Origin: Loxodes magnus
Taxonomy: Eukaryota > Ciliophora > Karyorelictea > Loxodida > Loxodidae
NCBI GenBank assembly: GCA_946699065.1
Contig: CAMPDV010000120.1
Span: 310,001-374,000, forward strand
DNA length: 64,000 nucleotides
Direction: 5' to 3'
A program made the translations under genes and the position numbers. The notes below the pieces were generated by a model, which saw only the letters and a program-made list of their open reading frames with translations, was not told where the DNA came from and did not search any database. Shown here one piece after another: positions 1 through 11,469 of this stretch (within the stretch, counting starts at the first letter, position 1; each line of letters begins with the position of its first letter).

Positions 1-219
1 AATTGAAAAATATTACAAAATTATTGAAAATGTATAATAAAAAAATTATTTTTTAGGCGTTTATACTATCTTTTATATGATGTAGTATACAGATTAAAAT
101 TTAAAGATTTATTAAAAGAGAATAGTAATAAAATTATAAAATGAAACAAAATTTATTGATAGGAAAATAAAGTTATATCTTTCAATTATTATTTTTATTA
201 TTAACTAAATGTTGAGAGT

Positions 220-1399
220 TTTTGAGCTTCCTAGGGTTCCAACCAGTTTCACTCTGCCAATTTTTTTACATGGATGTATACCATGGCTTTTTTTAACAAG
301 CGGCAGGTTTCCACTAAGTTTCAGTAGGTCTTGCAAGGATTTTTTATCTTTATATTCCTGTTTTCGTTATTCATAGTTTATTAAGTCGACTTCATGTTTA
401 TTATTGTTCTTTTTAATTTAATTTTTTCCATTATTGGCAGTCTCTTAGTAGATGATAGCATGATTGACAGTACTTGCAGTGTTTTTTTATTATTGTTAAT
501 TTGTACTTATGTTAAAAATGTTTTATATTTTTTCAAGTCTTTTAATTATGTTATTTTCGTTATTTTCATATTCTTTTTATGGGTTAAATTCTTTTTCACA
601 CGAAAGTGGCTATTTTTTGACTTTCTTCTTTTAAGAATATTTATAGTTTTATTAGGATTATTTTCAGAGTTGCTCTTCCGTTACTAAGTTGTTTTCGATA
701 TGTTAATTTTTTAATATTGTATGTTCATTGTTTTATTCTTCAATAAAATTTGTTAACTCCTTTATTTATAAATTTTAATTATAAATTGTTTTTTCATATT
801 TTAATATATGCGCTTGTGTTGCCTCAATCTTGACTTGTAGATCTTCCTAAATCTGTATTTTATGTTTATTAGGTTCAATTATACCTGTCATAATTTTGCC
901 TTGGGAAGATGAACTTGACTCTGATTCCTACCTTTCCTATTTGCATGACTTCTGCCCTTTTTTTAGCTTTTCTTATTTAATTTTTAGAAAGGTGGATGTT
1001 CTGCTCCATCTTTTTTTGTATATCTTTTAATTTCGATATTTCTTCTCTTAAGTAGTATATTAATGCCTGCATAACTAGGAAGTCCACCGGGACTTGTGAT
1101 ATTTATTCTAACCTTTCTCGCATTAAGGCATTTTCATATCTTAGTGCTCCTACAAGCTTCCGTAGTTCTTTAACGTCTTCCGGCACGTCCCATTCTTCAA
1201 AGTATTCTTAAAATCATTCAGCTTCATATGCCATAAAAGGTCTAACTTTTGAAAGAGATTAGGTTTTAGTATTTTTATGTTTTTTCAGGTCCATGGGTAG
1301 GTTTGATAATTCATGTTCGTGATTTTGTGGTTTATGAGGAGGAGTAATTTCAATTATACTAAATTAATTGTTTAGATAATTTTATTTTCAATATTACAT
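220..1399 (-). pseudogene. gag-like coiled-coil/CCHC protein, copy 1
   Basis: Read from ATG at 1399 downward. An acidic segment (FEEWDVPEDV, LRYENALMRERLEQ) leads into coiled coil and then a stretch starting MEQNIHLSKNQ, where other copies of the family begin. A serine run (SSSSSQGK) and more coiled coil follow, then a zinc knuckle CKYCQSCYHLLRDC (C-x2-C-x4-H-x4-C). Next comes CQQW with TGG, where other copies carry TGA. The tail contains ETGWNPRKLK, matching KPGWKPR of the copy at 46.1 kb. One slip near 930 breaks the frame. The knuckle suggests a nucleic-acid-binding gag/ORF1-like protein of a retroelement. No reverse transcriptase lies downstream. Confidence 0.6.
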
Positions 1400-1912
1400 T
1401 TTATTTAAAGATTTTTATCAGTCTAAATTTATTTATTTTAGCTTAGTATTTCTGTTTAGGTTGAATTATCTGCTGTTTATTAAAGTTTGATATAATATTG
1501 TTTTTATATGTCTATATTACATTTTACTATGGCTAGTAGTTATTATATATTGCAACTTTTGAATTGTTCAATTTCATTATGCTTTTAAGATATCAATATT
1601 TGAAATTCCATATCTTTTTTTATAATGCTTCTTGAAACTCCATGTTTTGATTAAAATTCTACTAATTTTATATTCTTAGCTGATTATTTAAAGTTATTAA
1701 CTGTTTTTATAGTTATTAGTCTTGATTTATAAATCATTAATTTTAATTATCAACTATTGGTTTTGGGCTTTAGCCTCCAATAATTCAAACTCAATAATTT
1801 TCTTTTACTAAGAGATTTCGTAATATAATTATTAAATGTATTCAAATTTAGATAATTATTTTTTATATAGTTCAAATTCTTTTAAAACATCCTATAAACT
1901 AGATTAAGACAT
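1400..1912 (-). CDS. coiled-coil protein or N-terminal extension of the next gene
   Basis: ATG at 1912 opens a frame rich in Glu, Lys, Gln and Leu (begins MSQSSLQDVLKEFELYKKQ, later EFELLEAKAQNQQL). It predicts a long coiled coil. The frame slips near 1650, and an adjacent frame continues Gln/Asn-rich coding towards the gag-like copy at 1399. It may therefore be the start of one longer gene rather than a separate one. I do not recognise a family. Confidence 0.4.
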
Positions 1913-2202
1913 ATATAAATATTCATACGAGCTAGTTTATTTCGAAGAATTTTAAATAATTATTGTAGATGTACTGGACTTTAAATGAACTAATGAATGA
2001 CTTCTAAATTACTCTTAAAATTTATCTATTTAATAGATTTAATTAATTTCATCAGCTTATGGAGTTTAATTATTATTTTTAGAAATGCAATCTGTTTAAA
2101 TTCCTATCTCTTTAGAATTATTTTGCTTTTTTCCTAAAATTAATTAATTATATTTCAACTATTGTTATTACTTTTAGTATTTAGATTTTATTATATATAT
2201 AA

Positions 2203-2605
2203 AATGGATGTCGGCCACGTCAGTCAAACTAGTAGGTAATCTGGTGCAGTTTATACTGCATTGCGAGTAATCTCGCATCAAATGCCACCACGGGGAAGGG
2301 TGGATAAGCTCTGTTGAGACGTACCTAACTTACCCTGAGGGTCTCTCTAGCAGTATGAAAGTTTGACTGACGGGCCTTCTAATTACCGACTTAATAACTA
2401 ATTTTTATTTGGACCTTATTCAAAAAGACTGAAGCATTTGACTCAAGATTTTAGAATAATTTTTAATAAGAAGATTCCCCATTTGGAGAAGCTGACATAA
2501 CTCATGGACCTCTAGAATTTAACAAGAATCATGAGAACATTTTTAAGTATTAAATATTAATATTGAAAGAACTGCGCGCCATCGAGGTGCTACGCGCTCT
2601 ATAAT
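2203..2605 (+). repeat. repeat A, copy 1
   Basis: About 400 bp, far richer in G+C than its surroundings; starts TATAAAATGGATGTCGG. Other copies are at 21751 (+), 30985 (-), 38042 (+) and 57540 (-). It holds a 17-18 bp inverted repeat about 145 bp apart (left GGCCACGTCAGTCAAACT, right AGTTTGACTGACGGGCC) and inner hairpins such as TGCGAG-TAAT-CTCGCA and CCACC...GGTGG. The 3' end is a hairpin, GCGCC...GGTGC. It also reads as an ORF from its ATG (SRQSGAVYTALRVISHQM), with a His-Gln pair encoded CAT CAA here but CAC TAG or CAT TAA elsewhere. Structured RNA, coding exon, or both. Confidence 0.8.
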
Positions 2606-3740
2606 CATTTTTTTAATTTATTTATTTATTTATCTAATTTTAATTTTAAATTTTCTTTAATTTCTTATAAGTTTTTTTTGCATACATTTTACTATTCTAT
2701 TACTGCTTCATACTTATTTATAATCCTTTAATTAGTTTGATCATGATTTTCTTAAGCTGATAGAAATTTTTAATTAAAAATAATTTGATTATTTTATAAA
2801 TTTTATATTTATTATTCAAGTTCTTTAATCTAATTTAAGAAAAATTTTTTACTATCTTCAAACTCTTTTTCCTAGGATTACATTTGTTCCTTTTCAATAA
2901 GTTAAGCTTAAAGTTATATGTTTTTGATTTCAAGATTATTTAGATTTTTTAGATTTTAATTTTCTTAATCCTCTTAGTTTAAAAGATTACTAAATTTTGA
3001 ATTTAAGTACTATAAATGATTATACTCTAAATTTTAAGTAAATACGTAATACTATATTATACCCTAAGAAAAATATTTATTATCTATTAGCTACATTGCT
3101 TTAGTATTTATCTTATTAAATTGGCTATTCATTTTATTTACTTCGGATGTAGCGTTTCCAAATTCTATATTTATGAAGGTGTAAACATATGCCTATGTTT
3201 TTTTATGAGATCACAGCTTCTTGATTGTTAGATAAAGAAGAGTCGCTAAGTGTTTAAATTAGCGATTTTTAATTAGTTTCAATTTTTTTGATTCCTATAT
3301 GTTCTTTAAATAATTTAAAATTAAAATATCTGCTTTTCGTACAGTTCTTTTTTTAATTTAAATTTCGAAAGCTAAATTTAAAACATTTTAAGAATTTAAC
3401 TAAGTTTTTAATCAATCTCATCTAATTTCGTCTCGTTTGAAATTAAATATTGTCAATAACCTCCTCTATGGAAATTAAAGATTTAATTTTTCCTAATATT
3501 TCTAATATTTATTCTATTTTTTCTTTCCTTAATCTTTTTTGTTTTAACGCTTATTAAAGGCTTGTAATTCTTTGATGTACTGATTGTACAAATGATTCTT
3601 AAGACTAATATTATTCTTCTTATAAATATTTTATTTTATTTTTTAAATAAATTTAATTTTAAGTTTAAGTTTAATAGAAGGTTTTAAGAATAGTTATTAT
3701 TTTTAAATTTAAGACAAAATTAAATGTTATGTTTTTTGGA
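2605..3740 (-). CDS. long coiled-coil protein
   Basis: One frame is continuous from about 3290 down to a TGA at 2605-2607, which abuts the 3' end of repeat A. It encodes a typical coiled coil (LKNLNNLEIKNIQLQAQLIE, KELEQQIQNLQNNQ) and ends KLDKQINKLKK. Upstream, two neighbouring frames carry clearly coding pieces (KIKSLISIEEVIDNIQF and NETKLDEIDQKLSQILK), implying two one-base slips or short introns near 3440 and 3290. The family is unknown. Its proximity to a gag-like copy at 3741-4620 suggests either a downstream ORF of that element or an independent gene. Confidence 0.5.
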
Positions 3741-4620
3741 AGTATTTTAAACTCTTCCTACCAACCTCTAGATTTCTCAAGAAGCTAAATAAAAAATTTT
3801 TTAAGTCTCTACAATTCATCTCCTTGCTATTTATGTTATCCTTGCTTTATTCTTTCGCAATATAATGTTTGATTTTTTTTGTTTATGTTTCCAAATTAGT
3901 TTTACGATAAAAATTTTCTCTTTTTATTATTAGTTAATGTTGTCTATTCTTCTTATACTCCTACTCCTTCTAATAGCTTCAATATTTTTACTTTTATTTG
4001 AAATTGTGAAATTGTGAAATTTCAAACATCTTTTCCATAAATAAGTTGAAGATTTGCAGTAATAGCATCTTTTTGTTTTTCGTTGAAGTTTAAATTTCAA
4101 GTTTTTTTTCTTCGATTATCATTAGGTTTTTTCCTTGCTCATTTTTTTCCATTTAACTCTTCAATTTTTGCTTTTTTTTTAATATAATACCAGTTCTGTC
4201 TACTTCTATTACTATTTTATGAAAATTTTTTCTGGTTTAGCTAAATATTTTTAGAAATTTTAAAGTTAAAATTTCTTAGGCCAAAACTTGATTCTATTTC
4301 CTCTGAAAATTCAAATTTTTTTTCATTAGTTACTTATTGTATTTCTTCAGCCTTTTGAACTATTTCTCGAGGTTCACCACCATATTAATAAGTTAGCAAT
4401 AACTTATTACTGCTTGATGGTGATTTCAGAGACTTTCTGAATACATTATATTTTCATCCTGTTCCTAAACCTTTCTTAAGAAATTGGAGTCTTTTTGATA
4501 AGAATCTTTTAAGTGTCCTTTTTCTGGCCTTAGCAGCTCTAGATTGTTAGTAACTTCTGTTTTTTGGAGTCGCAAAAATCCTAATCTGAATCCTGAATTT
4601 TTTCTTTTGAATAAAAAAAT
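3741..4620 (-). pseudogene. gag-like protein, decayed copy
   Basis: The acidic/Lys-rich N-terminal half (LELLRPEKGHLKDSYQKDS) runs in one frame, then the reading changes frame near 4400 and continues as coiled coil (PREIVQKAEEIQQ, KFEFSEEIESSFG). The zinc knuckle near 4000 is CYYCKSSTYLWKRC: spacing is kept but the His is Tyr. A basic tail follows. Two frame changes and the lost metal ligand make it a decayed relative of the copy at 15.5 kb. Confidence 0.5.
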
Positions 4621-5139
4621 ATAAAAAAGTATTTTTTCTTCTTATTTTTTATTATAACTCAAATACTTATTAGATACGTAAATATATTCAATTTTTTTCA
4701 ATATAAGTAATTTTGACTTAATATTAAATAGCTATTAAATACTTTTGTTTTGTTACTTATATAATTTAATCATATTTACCTATTTCTACTATATTAAAAC
4801 ATCCTTTAATTTAATAAACTGAAAAAGTATTTCAACATATTATCTTTTTTTTTCATTTTTTATATTTTATTAAATAAAATGATAATATAAGACTTAAAAC
4901 ATAATCGAAATAAAAATTTAATTAATTAAAGGATAAAATTATTTAAATTAATAAAAATATAAAAGCTATTCTAAAGTATTAATAATAATATTTATACATA
5001 ATTAATTTTATTTACTGTCATAAATCTATTAAATTTTAATTTATATACTGCAAAAATAAAATTAATAAGCTTGTAATAATATTCTTTGAGTATAATAATA
5101 ATAATAATATATTTAAATGTTAATAAAATTGTTTGCTTA

Positions 5140-5931
5140 TCACAGGACTTGAAACCTGATCGCAGCTGCCACTATTTTTTTGCGTGGTTTGGTTTCACGA
5201 ATTTTTTTATTTAGAAGACAACTCTCATGAGCAGATTACGTGCTAAAAATTCTAAAATATTTTTCTTTTATAGATTCCTTCATTTTTTACATAAAGTCTT
5301 GATAAAATTCTTAATGTTTTTAATTTTCAATTTTTTGTTTGATATAAAACCTTTTTCATCTTTTTAGAATACTTCATTATGATCTACAGTATCAGCATTT
5401 TTTCTTTCTATTTTATTTTGAGTTCTTATATTCAAATTTTTTTTTCAATGTTTTTAATTCTTGTGTTCATTTAAGTTGTTTCTTAAATATTTTCTTATTC
5501 TGTTATTTTTTCTTAGGATTGAGAGATTATTAATTTTTTTGAGGATCTTCAATCTACATTAATACAACTGATGATGGAGGCAGTTAAGGTTAGGACTAAA
5601 TTTATTATCTTGTGATTTATTTATTATATACTAATATTGTCTTGAGTTAATCTATTTCAAGATTGATTTGTTCGTAGTTAGTAAGAATTTCTCGAATTTA
5701 ATTTGTCAGATTATAGATAGTTTCTTGCTTGATTATAACTTTATTTAGTTTTTCAACTTATTCCTTTTTCCATTCATGAAGTTTCTGAATCAACATACGC
5801 TTTCCCTAGGAAGAAAATGAAGATCTTAATTATAATAAGATCTACTTTTTTTATTTTTAAATTAGATTGGATTTTCTTCTAGCCTTCTTGATTTCGGCCT
5901 TGCTATTATGTTGTCTGATATTAAATTCTAT
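5140..5931 (-). pseudogene. gag-like coiled-coil/CCHC protein, copy 2
   Basis: Clean reading of nearly 200 codons from 5931 to about 5345. The basic start (NIRQHNSKAEIKKARRK) aligns with NIRLSKKQQRKTRK of the copy at 46.9 kb. A SSFSSQGK block and long coiled coil (KLNKVIIKQETIYNLTNQI, YEQINLEIDQLKT) follow. The expected ATG is ATA. The knuckle begins CWYC, with Trp written TGA, but its His and last Cys are lost. The tail around 5150 (KKQWQLRSGFKSCDK) matches other family tails. Probably dead, though long uninterrupted. Confidence 0.55.
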
Positions 5932-6186
5932 TTTTGTCAATATTCTTTGAGTTTACATTAAACTTTATAAATAGTATATTAATCCTCTTTATCTGAGAGC
6001 ATTATTTTAAATTTTAGTATTTAATACATATTTAATGTTTTTAATATTTAATATCGTAATAAATTTATTGCTTTTTAATAATTTTATGCTTTAATTTGTT
6101 GATTTAAAGATTTATATATAAATAGATCTAGCAATAAAAATTTAATAATTTTAGATAATCTCATCATTTAGATTCTATACTAAATT

Positions 6187-6400
6187 TCATCCTTTTAATA
6201 AGTTGACATAATTAAATAATAAGAAAATATACTAAATTGTGGGATTTATTAAATAATTATTAAATTTTATAATTTGAAGACAGTTAAATTATCTTCATAC
6301 TGCATTCTCTGATTGATTTTTAACAGATATAACAGGAATATTCTGCTGATCATTTTCTGCAATCAGAATCTACCTTACTTATTGAGTGTCATGATCAGAG
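6187..6400 (-). CDS. small protein with AENDQQNIP motif, copy 1
   Basis: Short minus-strand reading with AENDQQNIPV, also found in the copy at 24.06-24.25 kb, followed by Asn/Gln-rich sequence and a hydrophobic stretch before TGA at 6187-6189. No ATG is apparent here, whereas the second copy has one. It lies between a minus-strand gag-like gene and a plus-strand B-box/ubiquitin gene, as does the second copy, so it belongs to the duplicated block. Function unknown. Confidence 0.3.
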
Positions 6401-6671
6401 ACGTCAATCCCCTAAAAATATCAAATAATTTCCAGATGCATTCTCTTAGAGGTCTTGGATCTCTCTAGAGATCTCGTTTAAGAATGGAAATATAATCAAA
6501 AAAATCAAAGTTTGATCAAATTTTATTTTGGTTATAATTCTTGATTTATATTATTTAATGAAAAGTAAGTATTGAAAGTTATACTATAACCTTCAAGAAA
6601 TTTTTTATAATTTAATTTGAATTTAAATTTAGTTTTATCTTAAAGTATTAATAAACTTTTAAATAACTATA

Positions 6672-6808
6672 TACTGATAAATTTCTTATAAAGGTAAAAA
6701 ATGTATTATAAATTTTGAATCCTATTTCATATATTTCTGCTTAAAAATATTTTTACTAATGTAAAATTTTTGCATAAATTAGACTATTACTGTTCTTTTT
6801 TAAATAAA
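6672..6808 (+). promoter_or_regulatory. conserved leader of B-box/ubiquitin gene
   Basis: About 135 bp directly upstream of the ATG at 6809 are nearly identical to 24457-24593 upstream of the second gene (shared CTGATAAATTTCTTATAAAG, then TTTTTTAAATAAAATG). A weaker version precedes the gene at 37228. It probably contains promoter and 5' UTR; no specific motif is recognised. Confidence 0.45.
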
Positions 6809-7870
6809 ATGAAAACTATATGTGAGCAATGCGAAAAAAAAGAAGCAAAGTTTTACTGTTTGAGTTGCTAGATATATTTATGTGTTAAGGATCTATAAAC
6901 TCACTAAAATTATATGTAAAATCATAGCAAAGAGGAAATAGTTTCTATAAACAAATATTGATAGAAGTTTAAATCAGTAAAAATATTTGTTTTATCTGAG
7001 GCTGACTGTTTTTTGAAATTAGCTCTTTCTGATAATATTAAAAAAGTCAAAGTTCAAATTTTTTTAAAGAATGGAATTCCTCTTTGTAATCAAAACCTTA
7101 AATTTGAAGGATAAGAGTTAGAAGATGATAAGACTTTATCTGATTATAATATTTAGAACTCCTCTACTCTTTGTTTAATGAGATCAAGAGATGGAATGAT
7201 AATTTTTGTAAAATTTGAAAAAAGTAAAATTATCTTAGATGTTTAACCTTCGGATACCATAGAAAAAGTTAAGGCAAAAATTTAAGAAAAAAGATAATTT
7301 CATCAAGATAATTAGAATCTGACTTTCTAAGAAAATCTGCTAGAAGATTGAAGAACTTTATCTGATTATAATATATAACACTAATCAACTCTTTTTTTAT
7401 ATCTTAAAAAAATAACAATTTTTTACATGAATCCGTCTGGTAAAACTATTACCTTATATGTAGAAAAGTCAGATACAATAGAAAACGTTAAAGAAAAAAT
7501 TTAAGACAAAGAAGGATTTTCTCCAGATACTTAAAGGTTAATATATTAATGAAATTTGCTAAAAGATGGGCGGACATTATCTGATTATAATATATAACAC
7601 GGATCACTTCTTAGCTTAGTTCTAATAAGAGATAGCATGTAAATATTTATTAGAACTCTAACTGGAAAGATTGTGACTCTTTATGTTAAAGAAACTGATA
7701 CCATTTTAACAGTAAAGAAAAAATTCTAGGATATAGAAGCTATTCCTGTTGAATATTAAGTTTTAATTTACGCAGAAAAAGAATTATCAAATACACTTAC
7801 TTTAGATGAATATAACATAAAGCAAGAAAGTACTCTTAATTTAATACAAAGAATTCCAGCTCTTGATTGA
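6809..7870 (+). CDS. B-box-like zinc motif plus four ubiquitin-like domains, copy 1
   Basis: 354 codons from ATG to TGA without a frame slip. Residues 1-45 form a B-box-like zinc motif: CEQC, then [18 protein letters not shown] and NHSKEE. Four divergent ubiquitin-like domains follow, each with the ubiquitin signature ([35 protein letters not shown]). The joints and the end lack a Gly-Gly cleavage signal (...RIPALD-stop), so it is not a normal polyubiquitin precursor. Three in-frame TGA codons occur, two where ubiquitin has Gly (probably GGA to TGA), so partial decay is possible. B-boxes usually mediate protein assembly, as in TRIM proteins. Function unknown. Confidence 0.75.
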
Positions 7871-8349
7871 AACTATTAAACTTATTAAATCAAAAATTTT
7901 ATAGTTAAATAAGAACATTATTAGTATCTTAAAATTTATTATAACTCTTAATACAATAAATATTAAATAATTTATTTATATTCAAAATAAAATAATTTTA
8001 AGCTGTATCTATTATAAAAGAAATTAAGAAAAATCACTTTAATTTGTTTGTTTAATTTTTATTATCTTACATAATTTTTAAAATAAGTTTTAAAATTTTT
8101 AAATATTTTCTCAATTAAATGTATATTTAAGTTATTTGAAGTTTTTAATGTTTAAAATTTAATTTATTAATAAAACAGACTATTCTTTTGTACAAAGTAA
8201 AGATTTAAAACTTTCATTTAATTATTTTGCTAATCTATTGATTATTTTTTGAATTTAATTAAAAATTTAATTAATTTTTACGTTCTACAAAAATTATATA
8301 AATATAAAATTGAAAAAATTAAAATAATTTTTTTATTAATAATAATAAT

Positions 8350-9100
8350 TAATTATGGTGGCTTCTCCATTAATAAACTTACATCTTTTAAATTAAATTT
8401 TATTTGTTCTCGTAGAATTTCTGTTGCTTTCTGCGAAGTTTCCCATAGATTTCTTTCTATTCTTTTTCTTTAAGCTCAGTTCTCTGCTTGCTTTTTCAGT
8501 TCTGTAGCTCTTTTATTATTTTCCTCATTATTTTATTATTTACTCCTGTTTTTGATTCATAATAATCTATTCCTTGATACAATTTTCTTCTATACGTCTT
8601 ACCTCTGAGTGAAATATACTTGATTCAATTTGCTCCAAATTTTTTTTTCTTATATTCTTTAATTTTTATTAAGCAATAACATTGTCTTATCGGGCGTCCT
8701 TTCCTCTCGTTGAATCAGCATCCCAAAAATTTTCTCAACTTATAAGTATAATTAAATTTTTAATCTTGCTCAATATCTGTAGATTCTCCATTGTTTTAAT
8801 TTTTCTAGATTATTTATTGTGAATATAAGGTAAACAAATGGCATCTCTCTATTTATTAATTTTAGTTGTAAGTTTATCTCTTGCGTTTCAGATTTGCTGC
8901 TAAGTTCCTTTTTTTAAAGAATTATATTTACGTTGTCTTCCTAGCAGTTTACAACGAGTTTCTAATTCTTTCTTTTAATATTGAGACTTAAGATTTAAAG
9001 GTCAGATTCTCTGAGAATAATTGTAATATTTCTTTTAATAACTCATAGTTAAAATTGCTTTGTTTTTTATTTTAGAAGAGGTTTGATCCATTTTTAATAT
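8350..9100 (-). pseudogene. gag-like coiled-coil/CCHC protein, copy 3
   Basis: Leucine-heptad coiled coil (NYELLKEILQLFSENLTFKS, QVSILKERIRNSLQTARK), then a knuckle-like element CWFNERKGRPIRQC in which the second Cys is Asn and the His is Arg. The tail (KTYRRKLYQGIDYYESKTG) aligns with GGIYRKKL of the 15.5-kb copy. It ends near 8355 in a motif, MEKPP, resembling NKGEVTLIN of the 23.2-kb copy. One frame change follows the coiled coil. Decayed. Confidence 0.5.
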
Positions 9101-9244
9101 AATATACATAAATAAAATCACATCTAAGAAAAAACAGATCTCTTCAACAAAACCTAGAAATTCTTAGTAAGATGCAGTCAACGATTTTTTCCTTCTTTAG
9201 ATGGAGAAATAAAAATTAACAAAATCTATTAGTGATCTTTATTA

Positions 9245-9460
9245 ATGAACTTAAGATTTAATAATTATATGGAATCTTTAAATCCGGAAACTTACTTCTA
9301 CGATAGGAATTAGCTCTAAATTCCTCATTGCAATTTTAATGGAGAATTTTGAAGATAAAATGAATTGAAAGAGAAATTCGAAATACAAGAAACTGTAAGT
9401 CAGAAACGTAAATACTTAAAGGCCAAATGGAAATAAAATAGCAATCTTTTAAAAATATTA
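9245..9460 (+). CDS. short ORF between two gag-like genes
   Basis: From ATG at 9245 a high-complexity reading (MNLRFNNYMESLNPETYFYD, then HCNFNGEFWRQNELKEKFE and KRKYLKAKWK) runs about 70 codons and fades near 9460. It contains one TGA, read as Trp. Lys/Glu-rich coding on the opposite strand to its neighbours suggests a fragment of a real gene. Family unknown. Confidence 0.35.
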
Positions 9461-10130
9461 TTCCGATCGAAGAGTTTTCCTTTTTATTTCTAGTTTGTTT
9501 CTAGATATATTTTCACTGAATTTCCATCAGTGTTCAGTAGGATAAAATAAAATGCAAACATCTTTTGTTCAAGTATCCAATAATGCAATAAAATTCTGAT
9601 AATGTTCTTCATATTTTATTATCTCTATTCTTCTTCCATTTCAGAACATCCAAAAAATTCTTTTATTATAATAGTTCGAACCACAGTGATAACATTTCTA
9701 ACATTATTCTTTTAGTATTTAAAAATTCTTTTGCTTTTCATTTTATTCCACCAGTTTCTCAGATTTGATTTGCTGATATATTTCATCTCATTCGATATCC
9801 ATTTTAATTATAATTTCCTATTATGTTACTGTTTTAAAAATTGCATTTTATGAATGTTCTGCTATCATTAATTAATGAAATTAAGTATCATATTTTGCTA
9901 ATTTCAGTTGGTTTTAGCCTTCATTTTGATTTCTCAATTATGTTTGAAGATCATTTCCTTAACTCATTAACCTTACTTTTAGGTTTTAACAAATCTACTC
10001 AAGACTATAATTCTTTTTTATTTAGCAAAATTCCTTCTTTAGCTTCACATTATTCAATGCTATTTCTCCAATATTAATTTGCTCTAGATTCTTACATTTT
10101 GCTTATGGAGTAAACATTCTAATTTCGAGG
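9450..10130 (-). pseudogene. gag-like coiled-coil/CCHC protein, copy 4
   Basis: Continuous coding from about 9950 to 9640: QLRNQNEGQNQLKLAKYD, then MDIEWDEIYQQIKSEKLVEQ and a zinc knuckle start CYHCGSNYYNKRI in which the His and last Cys are replaced. This is the usual order (coil, basic linker, knuckle). A 9-bp tandem repeat separates it from another gag-like piece upstream. Likely a dead copy. Confidence 0.5.
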
Positions 10131-10146
10131 ATTTTATAATATTTAA

Positions 10147-10254
10147 TTTTATTAATTTTATTAATTTTATTAATTTTATTAATTTTATTAATTTTATTAA
10201 TTTTATTAATTTTATTAATTTTATTAATTTTATTAATTTTATTAATTTTATTAA
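10147..10254. repeat. tandem repeat, 12 perfect copies of TTTTATTAA
   Basis: Twelve uninterrupted copies of the 9-mer TTTTATTAA, lying between two gag-like coding pieces. It is a simple minisatellite whose length could vary between individuals or be mis-sized in assembly. Confidence 0.97.
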
Positions 10255-10260
10255 TTTTAC

Positions 10261-11260
10261 TTTTATTCAAAGCCTTTTTTTCTATGAAAAAATTTTGCTT
10301 CAGTTTTTTTAGATTGAATTATAAGTTAAAATTAATTTGTTATTATAATATTTTACTTTCTTATTATCTTCTTGTCTAAAATTTAATCTTTAATTACTTT
10401 CAATTTTATATCTTTTATTCGAAATTTGTTTCTTTCTTCAAAATTTTTCTGCTTCTAAGGGATAAAATTCAGTAGTTCTTACTTTCGACTCCTAGAATTT
10501 AATATTTTGCCAGATGTTATTCTTTTTTTCTTTAATATGTCCATCACAAGTGTCAATATTGTTGTAAATGTAATTTTTTTTTATGAAATGTTTTTTCTTT
10601 TTTTCCATGGAAATTCCTTTTGAGACTTATGCAAATTTTCTTCAATTTATTGAAATCTCGAATCTAAATATAGGCTATTTTTCTTGTCCTGTTCTCTCAT
10701 CATTCAAATATCGTTCTCTAATCCTGTCTTTCATTCATAGACTTCGGATATAGTTCTTCGATCTATCATATGGAACTAATCATCATCTTTTAGCATAATG
10801 AGATTTTTATTTAGTCAAACATTTCTTCCTTCAATGAGTTTAAGTCCTCTTCAAGTATTTTTTTTATAATTTATATGCTAACTGTATCATCTATTAAGAG
10901 CTCCTTTTAAGATTTCAATATTATCTAAATCAAATGTATATTAATCTCATGTATTTTACATTCTTCGTTTTTTTTATTTCTTAATTATTTCTTCAGAGAT
11001 TAAGTCGAATAGTTTCTTTTTTTAGATTCAGTGGAGTCGTTGAGGACTGCTCCAATTTTTCTTTTTTAATTTTTTCTTTAATGCTTATTTGGGCGTTGAA
11101 AGATGAAAACCGCTTCACATCTTTTATTATTGAGGATGTTATTTCCTCATTTTTTAAGTTTCTTCCCTGTCAATCAATTGTTTATCTTAAGATAAATGGT
11201 TTAGTTAAATCAAAGATGTGATAAGATAAGATGCTTCTCTCCTGCTCTAAGGAGTGGCAA
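10261..11260 (-). pseudogene. gag-like protein related to the one joined to reverse transcriptase
   Basis: The reading includes ILEEDLNSLKEEMFDQIK, QIEELYPKSMNERQDQRTIFE and TFTTILTLVMD. These align in order with QIEELKSEFMSKLQVQRMIFE and VTFATTLAFMAEM in the gag part at 52.9-53.3 kb. It is therefore from the same subfamily as the gag+RT unit, but no RT lies downstream; the 9-bp repeat and another gag-like copy follow. The knuckle positions are degraded and several frames are needed. Confidence 0.45.
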
Positions 11261-11469
11261 AAATTTCTTCTTAAAACCTGCCATTTTATATTATTAGATT
11301 GAATTATAAAAATATATATTTGCTAACTAATTAAATGTGAAAAGCCTCACTACAATCAAAATTATAGATAGATAAATTTAAATTTGCGATTTTTAGCATT
11401 TTGTTATTTTATCTTTATGTGCTACAAAAAAAATTTCAACGCAGATATTAAAAAATCAAATAAATTTTA

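Noticed and set aside
394..687. Standard-code ORF of 97 codons on the plus strand
   Set aside because: It is the reverse strand of the gag-like zinc-knuckle and tail region of copy 1; the minus-strand reading is supported by alignment with other copies.
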